Shown: positions 63,941 to 64,000 of the stretch, piece by piece
How positions within the stretch are numbered: the first letter of the stretch is position 1
How the letters are laid out: each line of letters starts with the position of its first letter
NCBI RefSeq assembly: GCF_003722315.1
Contig: NZ_CP033580.1
Coordinates: forward strand, 1,859,001 to 1,923,000
Direction: 5' to 3'
Length of the DNA stretch: 64,000 nucleotides
Source of the DNA: Thermoanaerobacter ethanolicus JW 200
GTDB lineage: Bacteria > Bacillota > Thermoanaerobacteria > Thermoanaerobacterales > Thermoanaerobacteraceae
Made by a program: the position numbers and the translations under genes
The notes under the pieces: generated by a model
Told to the model about the DNA's origin: nothing
The model's database searches: none
What the model saw: the letters and a program-made list of their open reading frames with translations, nothing else

Positions 63941-64000
63941 TCACCTTTTAATAGATTCGTATAAAAGTTGTTTTGTAGTTTCAAAGTCATAAGATTCGTC
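63941..64000 (-). CDS. fliI: C-terminal end of flagellar export ATPase FliI, partial
   Basis: The last 19 codons, reading DESYDFETTKQLLYESIKR followed by TGA, are visible at the right edge. The tail fits the FliI C-terminus (acidic then helical), and fliJ follows directly. The call rests on this short tail and on gene order. Confidence 0.7.
   Translation of the reverse strand, partial: DESYDFETTKQLLYESIKR

Overview
This 64 kb window is an AT-rich stretch of a low-GC Gram-positive chromosome. The protein sequences, the sporulation genes (spoVK, spoVS, spoVK-purB neighbourhood, ymxH, tepA) and a complete flagellar/chemotaxis operon point to an anaerobic, thermophilic, spore-forming Clostridia member, most likely a Thermoanaerobacter. 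That assignment is recognition plus inference; no search was run. I see no tRNA, rRNA, transposase, prophage, CRISPR array or integration site. Every supported gene (71 in all, two cut by the window edges) lies on the minus strand, so the map reads from 64000 down to 1. No gap between genes reaches 300 bases; the longest is about 144 bases.

Layout in the direction of transcription. 64000-41962: flagellar and chemotaxis operon, fliI(end)-fliJ-motE-fliK-flgD-TIGR02530-flgE-flbD-fliL-fliM-fliY-cheY-fliO-fliP-fliQ-fliR-flhB-flhA-flhF-flhG-ycgR-cheB-cheA-cheW-cheC-cheD-sigD-fapA-small ORF. 41961-40360: rpsB-tsf with its own promoter, a structured leader and a terminator. 40292-33381: pyrH-frr-small ORF-uppS-cdsA-dxr-rseP-ispG-glycosyltransferase, followed by polC. 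This block joins ribosome recycling, the MEP/undecaprenyl and phospholipid pathways, site-2 proteolysis and replication. 29141-21678: the nusA/infB block, rimP-nusA-ylxR-ylxQ-infB-rbfA-nrnA-truB-ribF, from a strong promoter. 21708-14036: rpsO-pnp-pdaB-like-mlpA-dut-ymxH-dapG-tepA-ylzJ, cut into units by terminators. 14035-8727: ftsK-rimO-pgsA-cinA. 8734-6994: recA-recX. 6992-4481: rny and ymdB. 4477-1: spoVS (sigma-H-type promoter), PHP phosphoesterase, aspartate aminotransferase, purB and the start of spoVK.

The gene order follows the Bacillus pattern closely. Exceptions are the absence of spoVFAB, asd and dapA beside dapG, a dut gene in the mlpA-ymxH gap, ispG plus a glycosyltransferase where Bacillus has proS next to polC, and no motAB between flbD and fliL. 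The most useful non-coding observations are a perfect palindrome over the predicted recA start point, structured leaders before rpsB and rpsO, a three-way-junction-like fold before flgE, a consensus sigma-H promoter before spoVS, and hairpins inside several operons. The most notable protein observation is a CheB made only of the methylesterase domain. I do not see a plainly new multi-gene system; the candidates for undescribed biology are the RNA elements and two small unknown proteins.
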